A stretch of DNA of 64,000 nt from Herbaspirillum sp. LeCh32-8 (GTDB taxonomy: Bacteria; Pseudomonadota; Gammaproteobacteria; Burkholderiales; Burkholderiaceae_D). The stretch spans positions 290,864-354,863 of the forward strand of contig NZ_JAGIPZ010000003.1 of NCBI RefSeq assembly GCF_017814915.1, given 5' to 3'. The notes under the pieces were generated by a model, which saw only the letters and a program-made list of their open reading frames with translations, ran no database searches and was not told where the DNA came from. Positions 41,089 through 52,271 of this stretch are shown here, piece after piece; positions within the stretch are counted from its first letter, which is position 1, and each line of letters opens with the position of its first letter. Both the position numbers and the translations under genes were made by a program.

Positions 41089-41916
41089 ATGACGCCGAGC
41101 CGCGAAGAAAAAAAACACTGGACCGTGGAAGATATCGATCTGGCGCGCATTGACGTGGCGCGCGTACGCGGCGACGAAGAGCTGTTCTATCTGGTGGCCT
41201 GCGCCTCCTTCATCGAAAGCGGCTCCGACCTCTACACCCACAACCTGGTGGAGTACTACCGCGGCGATGACGAGGTCGAAGGGTGGCTGCGCGAGCAATG
41301 GGAAAAGGAAGAACTGCAGCACGGCGCTGCGCTGCGCGCCTATGTCGAGTACGTATGGCCGGAGTTCGAATGGGAGCGCGCCTACCGGGGCTTCCTCGAC
41401 GAATATTCCCAATACTGCAAGGTGGAGCTGCTGGAGCCGACGCGCGCGCTGGAGCTGGCCGCACGCTGCGTGGTCGAGACCGGCACTTCGACCTATTACC
41501 GCGCCCTGGCGCGCGCCACCGACGAACCGGTGTTAAAGCACCTGGCCGGCCTGATCGCCAACGATGAAGTGAATCACTACAAGCACTTCTATAAATACTT
41601 CCGCCGCTACCGCAACCAGGAGAACATCGGCCGCTCGCGCGTGCTGGGCACCCTGAGCCGGCGCACGCTGGAGCTCAAGAACGAGGATGCCGATTGCGCC
41701 ATCCGTCACGTGGTGAAGGTGCACAAACCCGAGCTGGCGGCCGATCCGGCGCAGGTGAAGGAGCTGGCCTCGCGCATGAGCCGTACGGTGCGCGTGAACC
41801 TCAAACCCGAGACCACCATCAAGATGATCATGCGCCCGCTGGAGTTGCCCACGGCGGTGCAGAGCATGATCGAGTTCCCGATCCGCCAGTTCATGCAGCG
41901 CGTGATCCTGCGCTAG
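41089..41916 (+). CDS. Ferritin-like diiron protein of unknown function
   Basis: A 275-residue, mostly helical protein. The four-helix-bundle diiron ligand set is complete: E43 (FIESGSDLY), E75-x-x-H78 (EKEELQH), E130 (CVVETGTS) and E160-x-x-H163 (ANDEVNH). This is the E, ExxH, E, ExxH pattern of ferritin-like and acyl-ACP-desaturase-like proteins. No signal peptide or membrane helix is seen. The C-terminal 80 residues are basic and outside the bundle. AGAAGGAACAGCAG precedes the ATG. It could be an oxygenase, oxidase or iron-handling protein; the sequence does not decide. It stands alone between a cyclase gene and the urea operon. Confidence 0.75.
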   Translation: MTPSREEKKHWTVEDIDLARIDVARVRGDEELFYLVACASFIESGSDLYTHNLVEYYRGDDEVEGWLREQWEKEELQHGAALRAYVEYVWPEFEWERAYRGFLDEYSQYCKVELLEPTRALELAARCVVETGTSTYYRALARATDEPVLKHLAGLIANDEVNHYKHFYKYFRRYRNQENIGRSRVLGTLSRRTLELKNEDADCAIRHVVKVHKPELAADPAQVKELASRMSRTVRVNLKPETTIKMIMRPLELPTAVQSMIEFPIRQFMQRVILR

Positions 41917-42211
41917 GGCCGGCCCCGGCGGCCGCTGCCGTCGCGTCCTCCGCCTTGATGACCGGCGGCAACTGCGCGCTGATTGTTGCCCATGCGCGGG
42001 CCATCACCCGCTGCAAGCGCCCGCCGCAGCGCGCCCCAACATCGGGCACAGCCGAGCTCCAGCTTGGTGAAGGCGCTCTGTTTTCCGATTTTTTGTCGAC
42101 AATGCCTCCCGTGTTTGGTGCGGAAAATTATCCGCATTGGCAACACATCCCGACTCGCCTCGCTGCGGTGCGCCCCGCTTTGATGCACGCGCACCAGCTT
42201 CCTCCGTCCAT
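41917..42211. other. Upstream control region of the urt operon, no gene seen
   Basis: Part of the 366-bp gap before urtA. It contains an 18-bp dyad, TGCGGA-AAATTA-TCCGCA at 42119-42136, about 110 bp upstream of the expected sigma-54 start site. That distance suits an enhancer, but it does not match the NtrC consensus. A weaker dyad (GGTGCG / CGCACC) spans 42167-42195. Confidence 0.5.
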
Positions 42212-42227
42212 TGGCACGCATTCTGCT
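42212..42227 (+). promoter_or_regulatory. Sigma-54 (RpoN) promoter of the urt operon
   Basis: TGGCACGCATTCTGCT matches the -24/-12 consensus TGGCAC-N5-TTGC(A/T) except for one base, with the invariant GG (42213-42214) and GC (42225-42226) exactly ten bases apart. Transcription would start near 42238, about 45 bp before urtA. It implies nitrogen control through RpoN and an NtrC-type activator. Confidence 0.8.
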
Positions 42228-42282
42228 ATGAGCCAAGGGCAGTGAAAAAAACCATTCAAACTTTTTTCTCGAGGGAGCAAAC

Positions 42283-43536
42283 ATGTCACGTCGTACCGTA
42301 CTGAAAGCAACCGCACTGGGCGCGTTCGCCCTGGCCGCATCCGCATGGCTGCCTTCCGCCTTCGCCGCGGACACCATCAAGGTCGGCATCCTGCACTCCC
42401 TCTCCGGCACCATGGCCATCTCCGAGACCTCGCTCAAGGACGTGGCGCTGATGACCATCGACGAAATCAACGCCAAGGGCGGCGTGATGGGCAAGAAGCT
42501 CGAGCCGGTGGTGGTCGACCCGGCCTCCAACTGGCCGCTGTTCGCTGAAAAGGCCCGCCAGCTGATCTCGCAGGACAAGGTCTCGGTGGTGTTCGGCTGC
42601 TGGACCTCGGTGTCGCGCAAGTCGGTGCTGCCGGTATTCAAGGAACTGAACAGCCTGCTGTTCTACCCGGTGCAATATGAAGGCGAAGAGCTTGAGAAGA
42701 ACGTGTTCTACACCGGCGCCGCGCCCAACCAGCAGGCCATTCCCGCGGTCGAATACCTGATGTCCAAGGACGGCGGCGGTGCCAAGCGCTTCGTGCTGCT
42801 GGGCACCGATTACGTCTACCCGCGCACCACCAACAAGATCCTGCGCGCCTTCCTGCACAGCAAGGGCGTGAAGGATTCGGACATCGACGAGGTCTACACC
42901 CCGTTCGGTCACTCCGACTACCAGACCATCGTGGCCAACATCAAGAAGTTCGCCGCCGGCGGCAAGACGGCCGTGATTTCGACCATCAACGGCGACTCCA
43001 ACGTGCCCTTCTACAAGGAACTGGGCAACGCCGGCCTGAAGGCGACCGACGTGCCGGTGGTGGCGTTCTCCGTGGGTGAAGAAGAACTGCGCGGCGTGGA
43101 CACCAAGCCGCTGGTGGGCCACCTGGCCGCCTGGAACTACTTCGAATCGGTGAAGAACCCGGTCAACACCGCCTTCATCAAGAAGTGGAAGGACTACGCC
43201 AAGGCCAAGGGCCTGCCCAACGCCGACACCGTCGTGACCAACGACCCGATGGAAGCCACCTATGTCGGCATCCACATGTGGGCGCAGGCCGTCGAGAAGG
43301 CCAAATCGACCGACACCGACAAGGTGATCGCAGCGATGGGCGGCCAGACCTTCAAGGCGCCGTCGGGCTACACGCTGGAAATGGACAAGACCAACCACCA
43401 CCTGCACAAGCCGGTGATGATCGGCGAGATCAAGGCCGATGGTCAGTTCAACGTGGTCAACAAGACCAAGACCACCATCCGCGCGCAGCCCTGGAGCCCG
43501 TACATCCCGGGTAACGAAAGCAAGCAGAAGATGTAA
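42283..43536 (+). CDS. urtA: Urea ABC transporter substrate-binding protein
   Basis: A 417-residue periplasmic binding protein of the UrtA/AmiC branch. The N-terminus has a twin-arginine-like signal (SRRTVLKATALGAFALAA..., cleavage after AFA). The mature start DTIKVGILHSLSGTMAISE is diagnostic of UrtA, as are VFGCWTSVSRKSVLPVFKE, LLFYPVQYEGEE and YVYPRTTNKILRAFL. GAGGGAGCAAAC is a good ribosome site. It heads a full urtABCDE set and urease follows, so it is a high-affinity urea importer for nitrogen limitation. Confidence 0.97.
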   Translation: MSRRTVLKATALGAFALAASAWLPSAFAADTIKVGILHSLSGTMAISETSLKDVALMTIDEINAKGGVMGKKLEPVVVDPASNWPLFAEKARQLISQDKVSVVFGCWTSVSRKSVLPVFKELNSLLFYPVQYEGEELEKNVFYTGAAPNQQAIPAVEYLMSKDGGGAKRFVLLGTDYVYPRTTNKILRAFLHSKGVKDSDIDEVYTPFGHSDYQTIVANIKKFAAGGKTAVISTINGDSNVPFYKELGNAGLKATDVPVVAFSVGEEELRGVDTKPLVGHLAAWNYFESVKNPVNTAFIKKWKDYAKAKGLPNADTVVTNDPMEATYVGIHMWAQAVEKAKSTDTDKVIAAMGGQTFKAPSGYTLEMDKTNHHLHKPVMIGEIKADGQFNVVNKTKTTIRAQPWSPYIPGNESKQKM

Positions 43537-43544
43537 TGCGGCAT

Positions 43545-43595
43545 GGCCGGCGCGCGCGCCGGCCGACCTGCGCAGCGCTGAGACGGCTGCGCAGG
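43545..43595. promoter_or_regulatory. Two stable stem-loops between urtA and urtB
   Basis: A 20-bp perfect palindrome (43545-43564, GGCCGGCGCGCGCGCCGGCC) is followed by CCTGCGCAGC ... GCTGCGCAGG (43567-43595). Neither has a T tract, so they probably stabilise the urtA message rather than terminate it, allowing more binding protein than permease. Confidence 0.6.
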
Positions 43596-43702
43596 CGTTC
43601 CACCCTCCTCGACCAAAAGCCGCTTCCCGATCCGCCGGCCTGTTCAGCTGCCCTGTTCAGATAGTGCACCTGCGGCACCGCTGTGCCCGGCCGTGAGCAT
43701 CG

Positions 43703-45343
43703 ATGCGCACAACGACAATGAAACCTGCCATCCCGTTGGTTCACTTTTTACGCACGCTGCTGGCGCTCTGGCTGTGCGCGCAGGCATTCATCGCGCAGGC
43801 CGCGATCGACCCGGCGCTGCTCAAACCGCTCGGCGGAGACGACCCCGACGCCCGCATTGAAGCCGTCAACCAGATCGCGGCGCTGGCCACCGATGACGCC
43901 GTGAAGGTGCTCAAAGCACTGGGTAGCGACACGCTCTATGCCACGCCCGCCGGCGAGGTACTGATCGTGGACGACAGCGGCAACGCCTTCAATCCCGCCA
44001 CCGGCCAAAGCGGCCCGGCGCCGGACGACGCCGAAGGCATCACCGCCAACAACCGACTGCGCAGCGCCATCGATGGCGCGCTGTCGGGCCTGAAGCTGCT
44101 CTCGGACAAGCGCGAGGAACGCCTGGCCGCGGCCGGCGACCTGCTCAAGAACGCCGACCCGTCGCAGCTGCCACTGATCGAAAAGGCGCTGGCCAAGGAA
44201 AGCGACGCGCAGATCAAGGACATCCTGCAGCAGGTGCAGGCCACCGCCAACCTGCACGCCGCCGATCCGGCCGCGCGCCGCGCTGCGGTGAAGACGCTGT
44301 CCGGCACCACCAACGCCTCGCTCAAGCCGGTGCTGGAACAGATGCTGGCGAAAAATACCGACGGCAGCTACGCCGAGCCCGACGAAGGCGTACGCATCGA
44401 AGCCGTGCGCACGCTGGCTGCGCTGGATCGCCACCTGTCCGTCGTCGACTTCGCGGGCAAGCTGTTCTACGGCGTCTCGCTGGGCAGCGTGCTGCTGCTG
44501 GCGGCGCTGGGCCTGGCGATCACCTTCGGCCTGATGGGCATCATCAACATGGCGCACGGCGAACTGCTGATGATCGGCGCCTACACCACCTACGTGTGCC
44601 AGCTGGTGTTCCGCAAATTCTTCCCGGGCGCCATCGATGCATATCTGGTGGTGGCGCTGCCGGCTGCCTTCATCGTCGCCGCTGCCGTGGGCATCGCGCT
44701 GGAGCGCCTGGTGATCCGCTGGCTCTACGGCCGTCCGCTGGAGACCCTGCTGTGCACCTGGGGCATCAGCCTGATGCTGATGCAGTGCGTGCGCTCCATC
44801 TTCGGCGCACAGAACGTCGAGGTGGCCAACCCCAGCTGGATGTCCGGCGGGGTGACCGTGCTGGGTTCGCTGGTGCTGTCCTATAACCGCATCGTGATCG
44901 TGTTCTTCGCGCTGTTCGTGGTGGTCGCGGTGTGGCTGATCCTGAACAAGACGCGCCTGGGCCTGTTCGTGCGCGCCGTCACGCAGAACCGCCGCATGGC
45001 CGACTGCGTGGGTGTGTCCACCGGCCGGATCGACATGATGACCTTCGGCCTGGGCTGCGGCATCGCCGGCCTGGGCGGCGTGGCGCTCTCGCAGCTGGGC
45101 AACGTCGGCCCCGACCTCGGCCAGGGCTATATCGTCGACTCCTTCATGGTGGTGGTGCTGGGCGGCGTCGGCCAGCTGGCCGGCACCGTGATCGCCGCCT
45201 TCGGCCTGGGCGAAGTGAACAAATTCCTGGAGCCGGTGGCAGGCGCAGTGCTGGCCAAGATCGCCATCCTGGTCTTCATCATCGTCTTCATCCAGAAGCG
45301 TCCGCAAGGTCTCTTCGCACTCAAGGGAAGGAGCGTGGAATGA
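43703..45343 (+). CDS. urtB: Urea ABC transporter permease UrtB
   Basis: A 546-residue permease. A signal-peptide-like helix (residues about 9-33) is followed by about 220 residues of helical, HEAT-like extracytoplasmic sequence (PLGGDDPDARIEAVNQIAAL..., LKNADPSQLPLIEKALAKE), then the LivH-type membrane domain (about 255-546) with FGLMGIINMAHGELLMIGAY and GVGQLAGTVIAAFGLG. The long N-terminal extension is a known UrtB feature. The stop codon overlaps the urtC start (ATGA). An alternative start is the ATG at 43718. Confidence 0.95.
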   Translation: MRTTTMKPAIPLVHFLRTLLALWLCAQAFIAQAAIDPALLKPLGGDDPDARIEAVNQIAALATDDAVKVLKALGSDTLYATPAGEVLIVDDSGNAFNPATGQSGPAPDDAEGITANNRLRSAIDGALSGLKLLSDKREERLAAAGDLLKNADPSQLPLIEKALAKESDAQIKDILQQVQATANLHAADPAARRAAVKTLSGTTNASLKPVLEQMLAKNTDGSYAEPDEGVRIEAVRTLAALDRHLSVVDFAGKLFYGVSLGSVLLLAALGLAITFGLMGIINMAHGELLMIGAYTTYVCQLVFRKFFPGAIDAYLVVALPAAFIVAAAVGIALERLVIRWLYGRPLETLLCTWGISLMLMQCVRSIFGAQNVEVANPSWMSGGVTVLGSLVLSYNRIVIVFFALFVVVAVWLILNKTRLGLFVRAVTQNRRMADCVGVSTGRIDMMTFGLGCGIAGLGGVALSQLGNVGPDLGQGYIVDSFMVVVLGGVGQLAGTVIAAFGLGEVNKFLEPVAGAVLAKIAILVFIIVFIQKRPQGLFALKGRSVE

Positions 45344-46472
45344 GCGCCCTGATGAAACCTTCGCTGTTTTCCAAACCCGCATGGACCGGCATCGTGGTCT
45401 GCACGGTGATCCTGGCGCTGCTGCCGGTATGCAACCTGATGTTCCCCGACGGCAGCGCGCTGCACGTGTCGAGCTACACCGTGGCGCTGGTGGGCAAGTT
45501 CATGTGCTACGCCATGGCGGCGCTGGCGCTGGACCTGGTGTGGGGCTACACCGGCATCCTGTCGCTGGGCCACGGCGTGTTCTTCGCGCTGGGCGGCTAT
45601 GCGCACGGCATGTACCTGATGCGCGCCATCGGCCGCGACGGCGTGTACCAGAGCGACCTGCCGGACTTCATGGTGTTCCTGAACTGGAAGGTCTACCCGT
45701 GGTACTGGTGGATGACCGACCACTTCTGGTTCGCCATGCTGCTGGTGGTGCTGGTGCCGGGTCTGCTTGCCTTCGTGTTCGGTTACTTTGCGTTCCGTTC
45801 GCGCATCAAGGGCGTGTACTTCTCCATCATCACGCAGGCCATGACCTTCGCCTTCATGCTGCTGTTCTTCCGCAACGATACCGGCTTCGGCGGCAACAAC
45901 GGCTTCACCGACTTCAAGCGCATCCTCGGCTTCACCATCACCGCGCCGGGCACCAAGGCGGCGCTCTATTTGGTGACGCTGGCGCTGCTGTTCGGCGCGC
46001 TGTTCGTGTGCCGCATGATCGTCACCTCCAAGCTGGGCCGCGTGCTGCAGGGCGTGCGCGACTCCGAATCGCGCCTGATGTTCATCGGCTACAACCCGCT
46101 GTGGTTCAAGCTGTTCGTGTGGACGCTGTCGGCCGTGATCTGCGGCGTCGCCGGCGCGCTCTATGTGCCGCAGGTGGGCATCATCAATCCGTCTGAAATG
46201 TCGCCGGGCAACTCCATCGAGATGGTGATCTGGGCCGCCGTCGGCGGACGCGGCACCCTGCTGGGGCCGATCATCGGCGCGTTCACCGTCAACGGCCTGA
46301 AGAGCTGGTTCACCGCCGCCTTCCCCGACCTGTGGCTGTATGCGCTGGGCCTGATCTTCATCCTGGTCACGCTGTTCCTGCCGCAAGGCATCCTGGGACT
46401 GGTGCAGAAACTGAAAAAGCGCGACGCCGGCAACTCGCCCGCAACAGAGGAAGCCGCATCCAAGGAGGCAGC

Positions 46473-46476
<4 letters not shown>
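45340..46476 (+). CDS. urtC: Urea ABC transporter permease UrtC
   Basis: A 378-residue LivM-type permease with about ten hydrophobic helices. Family features are ALDLVWGYTGILSLGHGVFFALGGY, SIITQAMTFAFMLLFFRNDTGFGGNNG (UrtC-typical) and PGNSIEMVIWAAVGGRGTLLGP. The start at 45340 overlaps the urtB stop. The reading frame is open far upstream but that part is inside urtB. The stop overlaps urtD by four bases, so urtBCD are translationally coupled. Confidence 0.95.
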
Positions 46477-47342
<866 letters not shown>

Positions 47343-47389
47343 GCGATGAACGAGACATTGCGGGCGCGACAGCATCACGCCTCAACAGC

Positions 47390-47425
47390 GACTGTCGCTC
47401 CTGCGAAAGCGGGAGCCCAGCGACT
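47390..47425. repeat. REP-like element, copy 5 (inverted)
   Basis: GTCGCTCCTGCGAAAGCGGG followed by AGCCCAGCGAC. This is the reverse complement of the element found at 24001 and 24464. It faces copy 6 in the urtD-urtE gap. Confidence 0.75.
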
Positions 47426-47450
47426 TTTTTCGCCAGGCGGGGAAATGCTC

Positions 47451-47486
47451 AACGACACCGGGTTCCTGCTTTCGCAGGAACGACAA
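47451..47486. repeat. REP-like element, copy 6
   Basis: ACGACACCGGGTTCCTGCTT then TCGCAGGAACGACAA. Stem TTCCTGC / GCAGGAA with a TTTC loop. Copies 5 and 6 form a BIME-like head-to-head pair inside the urt operon. Confidence 0.85.
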
Positions 47487-47551
47487 CCCGTTTTCACGGC
47501 ACATGCCGCCCCGGCACTTCCACCAAGAGCTTAAGGCAGGAGCGCAAGAAT

Positions 47552-48250
47552 ATGCTGCAAGTCAATCAACTCAACCAGTACTACGGCGCCGCACACACGC
47601 TGCGCGGCGTATCGCTGGACGTGCAAAAGGGCCGCGTGCTCTCGCTGTTGGGACGCAACGGCGTGGGCAAGACCACGCTCTTGAAATGCCTGATGGGCGT
47701 GCTGCCGGTGGCCAAAGGCAACGTCATGTTCGACGGGCATGACATCACCAGACTGAAGCCGCACCAGCGCGCCAAGCTGGGCATCGCCTACGTGCCGCAG
47801 GGCCGCGAGATCTTCGCGCGCCTGACGGTGGAAGAGAACATGCTCATGGGCATGGCCACGCTGTCGGGCCGGCGCGCCTCACAGATCAAGGGCGAGGTCT
47901 ACGAACTGTTCCCGGTGCTCAAAGAAATGCTGCACCGGCGCGGCGGCGATCTCTCCGGCGGTCAGCAACAGCAGCTGGCGATCGCGCGCGCACTGCTGGC
48001 CGAACCCAAGCTGATCATCCTGGATGAACCGACCGAGGGCATCCAGCCCTCCATCATCAAGGACATCGGCCGCGTCATCAGCCTGCTGCGCCAGCGCGGC
48101 GACATCGGCATCCTGCTGTGCGAACAGTATTTCGATTTCGCGCGCGAGCTGGCCGACACCTTCGTGGTGATGTCGCGCGGCGAGGTGGTCGCCTCCGGCA
48201 CCCGGGACCAGATGGACGGCGACGACGTCAAAAAGCACCTCGCCGTGTAA
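47552..48250 (+). CDS. urtE: Urea ABC transporter ATP-binding protein UrtE
   Basis: A 232-residue LivF-type ATPase. It starts LQVNQLNQYYGAAHTLRGVSL, typical of UrtE. Motifs are Walker A GRNGVGKTT, signature LSGGQQQQLAIARAL and Walker B LIILDEPTEGIQPSII. GGCAGGAGCGCAAGA is a good ribosome site. It closes the urea transporter; ureD begins 112 bp downstream on the same strand. Confidence 0.96.
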   Translation: MLQVNQLNQYYGAAHTLRGVSLDVQKGRVLSLLGRNGVGKTTLLKCLMGVLPVAKGNVMFDGHDITRLKPHQRAKLGIAYVPQGREIFARLTVEENMLMGMATLSGRRASQIKGEVYELFPVLKEMLHRRGGDLSGGQQQQLAIARALLAEPKLIILDEPTEGIQPSIIKDIGRVISLLRQRGDIGILLCEQYFDFARELADTFVVMSRGEVVASGTRDQMDGDDVKKHLAV

Positions 48251-48362
48251 TCGGGCGCTCTGCTATACACTCACAGCTCTGGCGGGAGACGTGGCTGCCA
48301 TGACAATGAAGAACTTGCACGCGCCCTTGGCGAGCTGCATTCCAAACTGACAACAACAAGGT

Positions 48363-49259
48363 ATGAAACGAATCACCGGCCAATCGGAATCCGCCGGCGC
48401 AGCGGCCTTGTCCCCGGCGACGGCGCCGGAGCAGCGCCACGCGCCGGATCATGCGCGCCTGTCGCTGGGATTTGCCGACGACACCGGCACCACCCGCCTG
48501 CTGCGACGCCAGCACTTTGGCCCGCTACGTGTCCAAAAGCCGCTCTATCCCGAACATCCGTCCATCTGCCACGCCATCATCGTGCACCCGCCAGGCGGCA
48601 TCGTCGGCGGCGACCAGCTGACCATCACGGCCGAGCTCGGCGCCGGCGCGCATGCGCTGCTGACCACGCCGGGCGCCGGCAAGTGGTACCGCGCCAACGG
48701 CGGGCATTCACGCCAGGCGGTGAACCTCAAGGCCGAGGCCGGCGCGGTGCTGGAATGGCTGCCGCAGGAAACCATTTTCTTCGACGATGCCGACGTGCGC
48801 ATGGAGCACGAGGTGGATCTGGCCGCCGACGCCGCCTACATCGGCGCCGAGATCCTCTGCTTCGGCCGCACCGCATCGGGAGAAAGTTTCAACACCGGCG
48901 CGGTGGCCCAGCGCACGTCGATTCGCCGCGGCGGCAAGCTGGTCTGGTTCGAACAAGGCAAGCTGCAGGCCGAGCTGATGCGCGGCCCGCTGGCGCTGGA
49001 CGGCCGCACCGTGTGCGGCACCCTGATCGTGGTGGGCGACGGCATGGACGCGGCGCTGCTGGGCAGGCTGCGCGAGACCATCGGCGCCCTGCAGCTGGAA
49101 GGCCACAGCGGCGCCACGTTGATGAAGCAGGTGCTGGTGGCGCGTTACCTGGGGCACTCCAGCTTGGCCGCGCGACATTGGCTGCACACCGCCTGGCGCG
49201 TGCTGCGGCCAGCGGTGACGCGGCACGAGGCGGCAATACCGCGCATCTGGAATACCTGA
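48363..49259 (+). CDS. ureD: Urease accessory protein UreD
   Basis: A 298-residue UreD. The conserved core is visible: PLYPEHPSICHAIIVHPPGGIVGGDQL-like segment (about 60-85), LLTTPGAGKWYRANGG and LEWLPQETIFFDDADV. UreD forms a scaffold with UreF and UreG on the urease apoenzyme and channels nickel to the active site. The N-terminal 30 residues are variable. It starts the urease gene set, with the order ureD-A-B-C-E-F-G. Confidence 0.95.
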   Translation: MKRITGQSESAGAAALSPATAPEQRHAPDHARLSLGFADDTGTTRLLRRQHFGPLRVQKPLYPEHPSICHAIIVHPPGGIVGGDQLTITAELGAGAHALLTTPGAGKWYRANGGHSRQAVNLKAEAGAVLEWLPQETIFFDDADVRMEHEVDLAADAAYIGAEILCFGRTASGESFNTGAVAQRTSIRRGGKLVWFEQGKLQAELMRGPLALDGRTVCGTLIVVGDGMDAALLGRLRETIGALQLEGHSGATLMKQVLVARYLGHSSLAARHWLHTAWRVLRPAVTRHEAAIPRIWNT

Positions 49260-49365
49260 ACCCGAGCCTCGAACATCGAACGCATCACGCACGACCTGAA
49301 CGCATATCGCAATACCGTTTGCAACATCCAAAGAACCTGAAGGCCGCACGCGGCCGGGAGCCAAC

Positions 49366-49668
49366 ATGGAACTGACACCAAGGGAAAAAGACAAGCTGCT
49401 GATCTTCACCGCGGCGCTGCTGGCCGAGCGCCGCCGCGCGCGCGGCCTGAAGCTGAACTATCCGGAGGCGGTGGCGCTGATCACCGCGGCCATCATGGAA
49501 GGCGCGCGCGACGGCAAGACCGTGGCCGAGCTGATGTCCGAAGGCACCACCATCCTCAGCCGCGCCGACGTCATGGAGGGCGTGCCGGAGATGATCCCCG
49601 ACATCCAGGTGGAGGCCACATTCCCCGACGGCAGCAAGTTGGTTACCGTACACCACCCCATCCCGTGA
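49366..49668 (+). CDS. ureA: Urease gamma subunit
   Basis: A 100-residue urease gamma subunit, exactly the family length. It starts [42 protein letters not shown] and [18 protein letters not shown] are hallmark segments. The ribosome site is weak (GGGAGCCAAC). The ureB start is 11 bp after the stop. Confidence 0.97.
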   Translation: MELTPREKDKLLIFTAALLAERRRARGLKLNYPEAVALITAAIMEGARDGKTVAELMSEGTTILSRADVMEGVPEMIPDIQVEATFPDGSKLVTVHHPIP

Positions 49669-49678
49669 GGAGCACGCC

Positions 49679-50017
49679 ATGATTCCAGGAGAAATGCTGG
49701 TCGAACCCGGCGAGATCGCATTGAACGTCGGCCGTCCGACCGTGAGCGTGACGGTGGCCAACAGCGGCGACCGCCCGATCCAGGTCGGTTCGCACTTTCA
49801 CTTTTACGAAACCAACCCGGCGCTGAAATTCGAACGTCGCGCGGCCTACGGCATGCGCCTGAACATCGCCGCCGGTACCGCGGTGCGCTTTGAGCCGGGC
49901 CAGGAACGCGTGGTCGAGCTGGTGGCGCTGGCGGGCGAGCGTCGCGTCTACGGCTTCAATGCGCTGGTGATGGGCAAGCTCAAATCGCAGGACAAAGACA
50001 GCGGAAAGGGAAAATAA
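49679..50017 (+). CDS. ureB: Urease beta subunit
   Basis: A 112-residue beta subunit. [19 protein letters not shown] is the standard start, and [18 protein letters not shown] and [18 protein letters not shown] follow. TGAGGAGCACGCC is the ribosome site. The tail is lysine-rich and variable. The ureC start is 2 bp downstream. Confidence 0.97.
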   Translation: MIPGEMLVEPGEIALNVGRPTVSVTVANSGDRPIQVGSHFHFYETNPALKFERRAAYGMRLNIAAGTAVRFEPGQERVVELVALAGERRVYGFNALVMGKLKSQDKDSGKGK

Positions 50018-50018
50018 G

Positions 50019-51719
<1,701 letters not shown>

Positions 51720-51735
51720 TTCATTCACGAAAAAC

Positions 51736-52266
51736 ATGCTGACACTCAATACCAAGGTCGAACGGGCCGACCAGATCGACAGCGAGCTGGTGCTGCCGTA
51801 CGACCAGCGCGAGAAGAGCCGCCTGCGCGCCACCATGGTCTCCGGCGAAGACGTGGCCGTGTTCACCGTGCGCGGCACCGTGCTGCGCAACGGCGACCTG
51901 CTGCGCGGCGATGACGGCCGCGTGGTGAAGATCACCGCCGCCGCCGAAGCCACCTATCGGGTCGACGCCACTGACGCCCACCTGCTGCTGCGCTGCGCCT
52001 TCCACCTCGGCAACCGCCACACGCAGGCGCATATCGGCCAGGAAGGCGGCGTCGGTTTCCTGCGCATCCGCAAGGACCCGGTGCTGAAAGAAATGTTGGA
52101 AGGTCTGGGCGCGCGCGTGTCGGAAGAGCAGGCGGCGTTCGAACCGGAGGCGGGCGCCTACGGCGGCGGTCACCACCATCATGGCGACGACCACCATCAC
52201 AATCCGCTGGCGCCGATTCCGCTGCGCCAGAAGATCCATCGCCCAAGCGATCCGAAGGAATCGTAA
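51736..52266 (+). CDS. ureE: Urease accessory protein UreE (nickel metallochaperone)
   Basis: A 176-residue UreE. The N-terminal domain begins MLTLNTKVERADQIDSELVLPYDQREKSR. The conserved nickel-binding loop is in CAFHLGNRHTQAHIG. A histidine-rich C-terminus (HHHHGDD HHH, about 149-158) can store extra nickel. The start at 51736 was chosen because the open frame upstream lies inside ureC. The ribosome site is poor (CACGAAAAAC), consistent with coupling to ureC 16 bp upstream. Confidence 0.95.
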   Translation: MLTLNTKVERADQIDSELVLPYDQREKSRLRATMVSGEDVAVFTVRGTVLRNGDLLRGDDGRVVKITAAAEATYRVDATDAHLLLRCAFHLGNRHTQAHIGQEGGVGFLRIRKDPVLKEMLEGLGARVSEEQAAFEPEAGAYGGGHHHHGDDHHHNPLAPIPLRQKIHRPSDPKES

Positions 52267-52271
52267 GCGCC

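Noticed and set aside
42119..42136. NtrC binding site upstream of urtA
   Set aside because: The dyad TGCGGA-N6-TCCGCA does not match the GCAC-N7-GTGC NtrC pattern. It is reported only as an unassigned dyad.
43748..45382. A 544-codon minus-strand frame opposite urtB
   Set aside because: Antisense shadow of a well-supported permease gene; the translation is Gln/His/Asp/Arg-rich with no domain.
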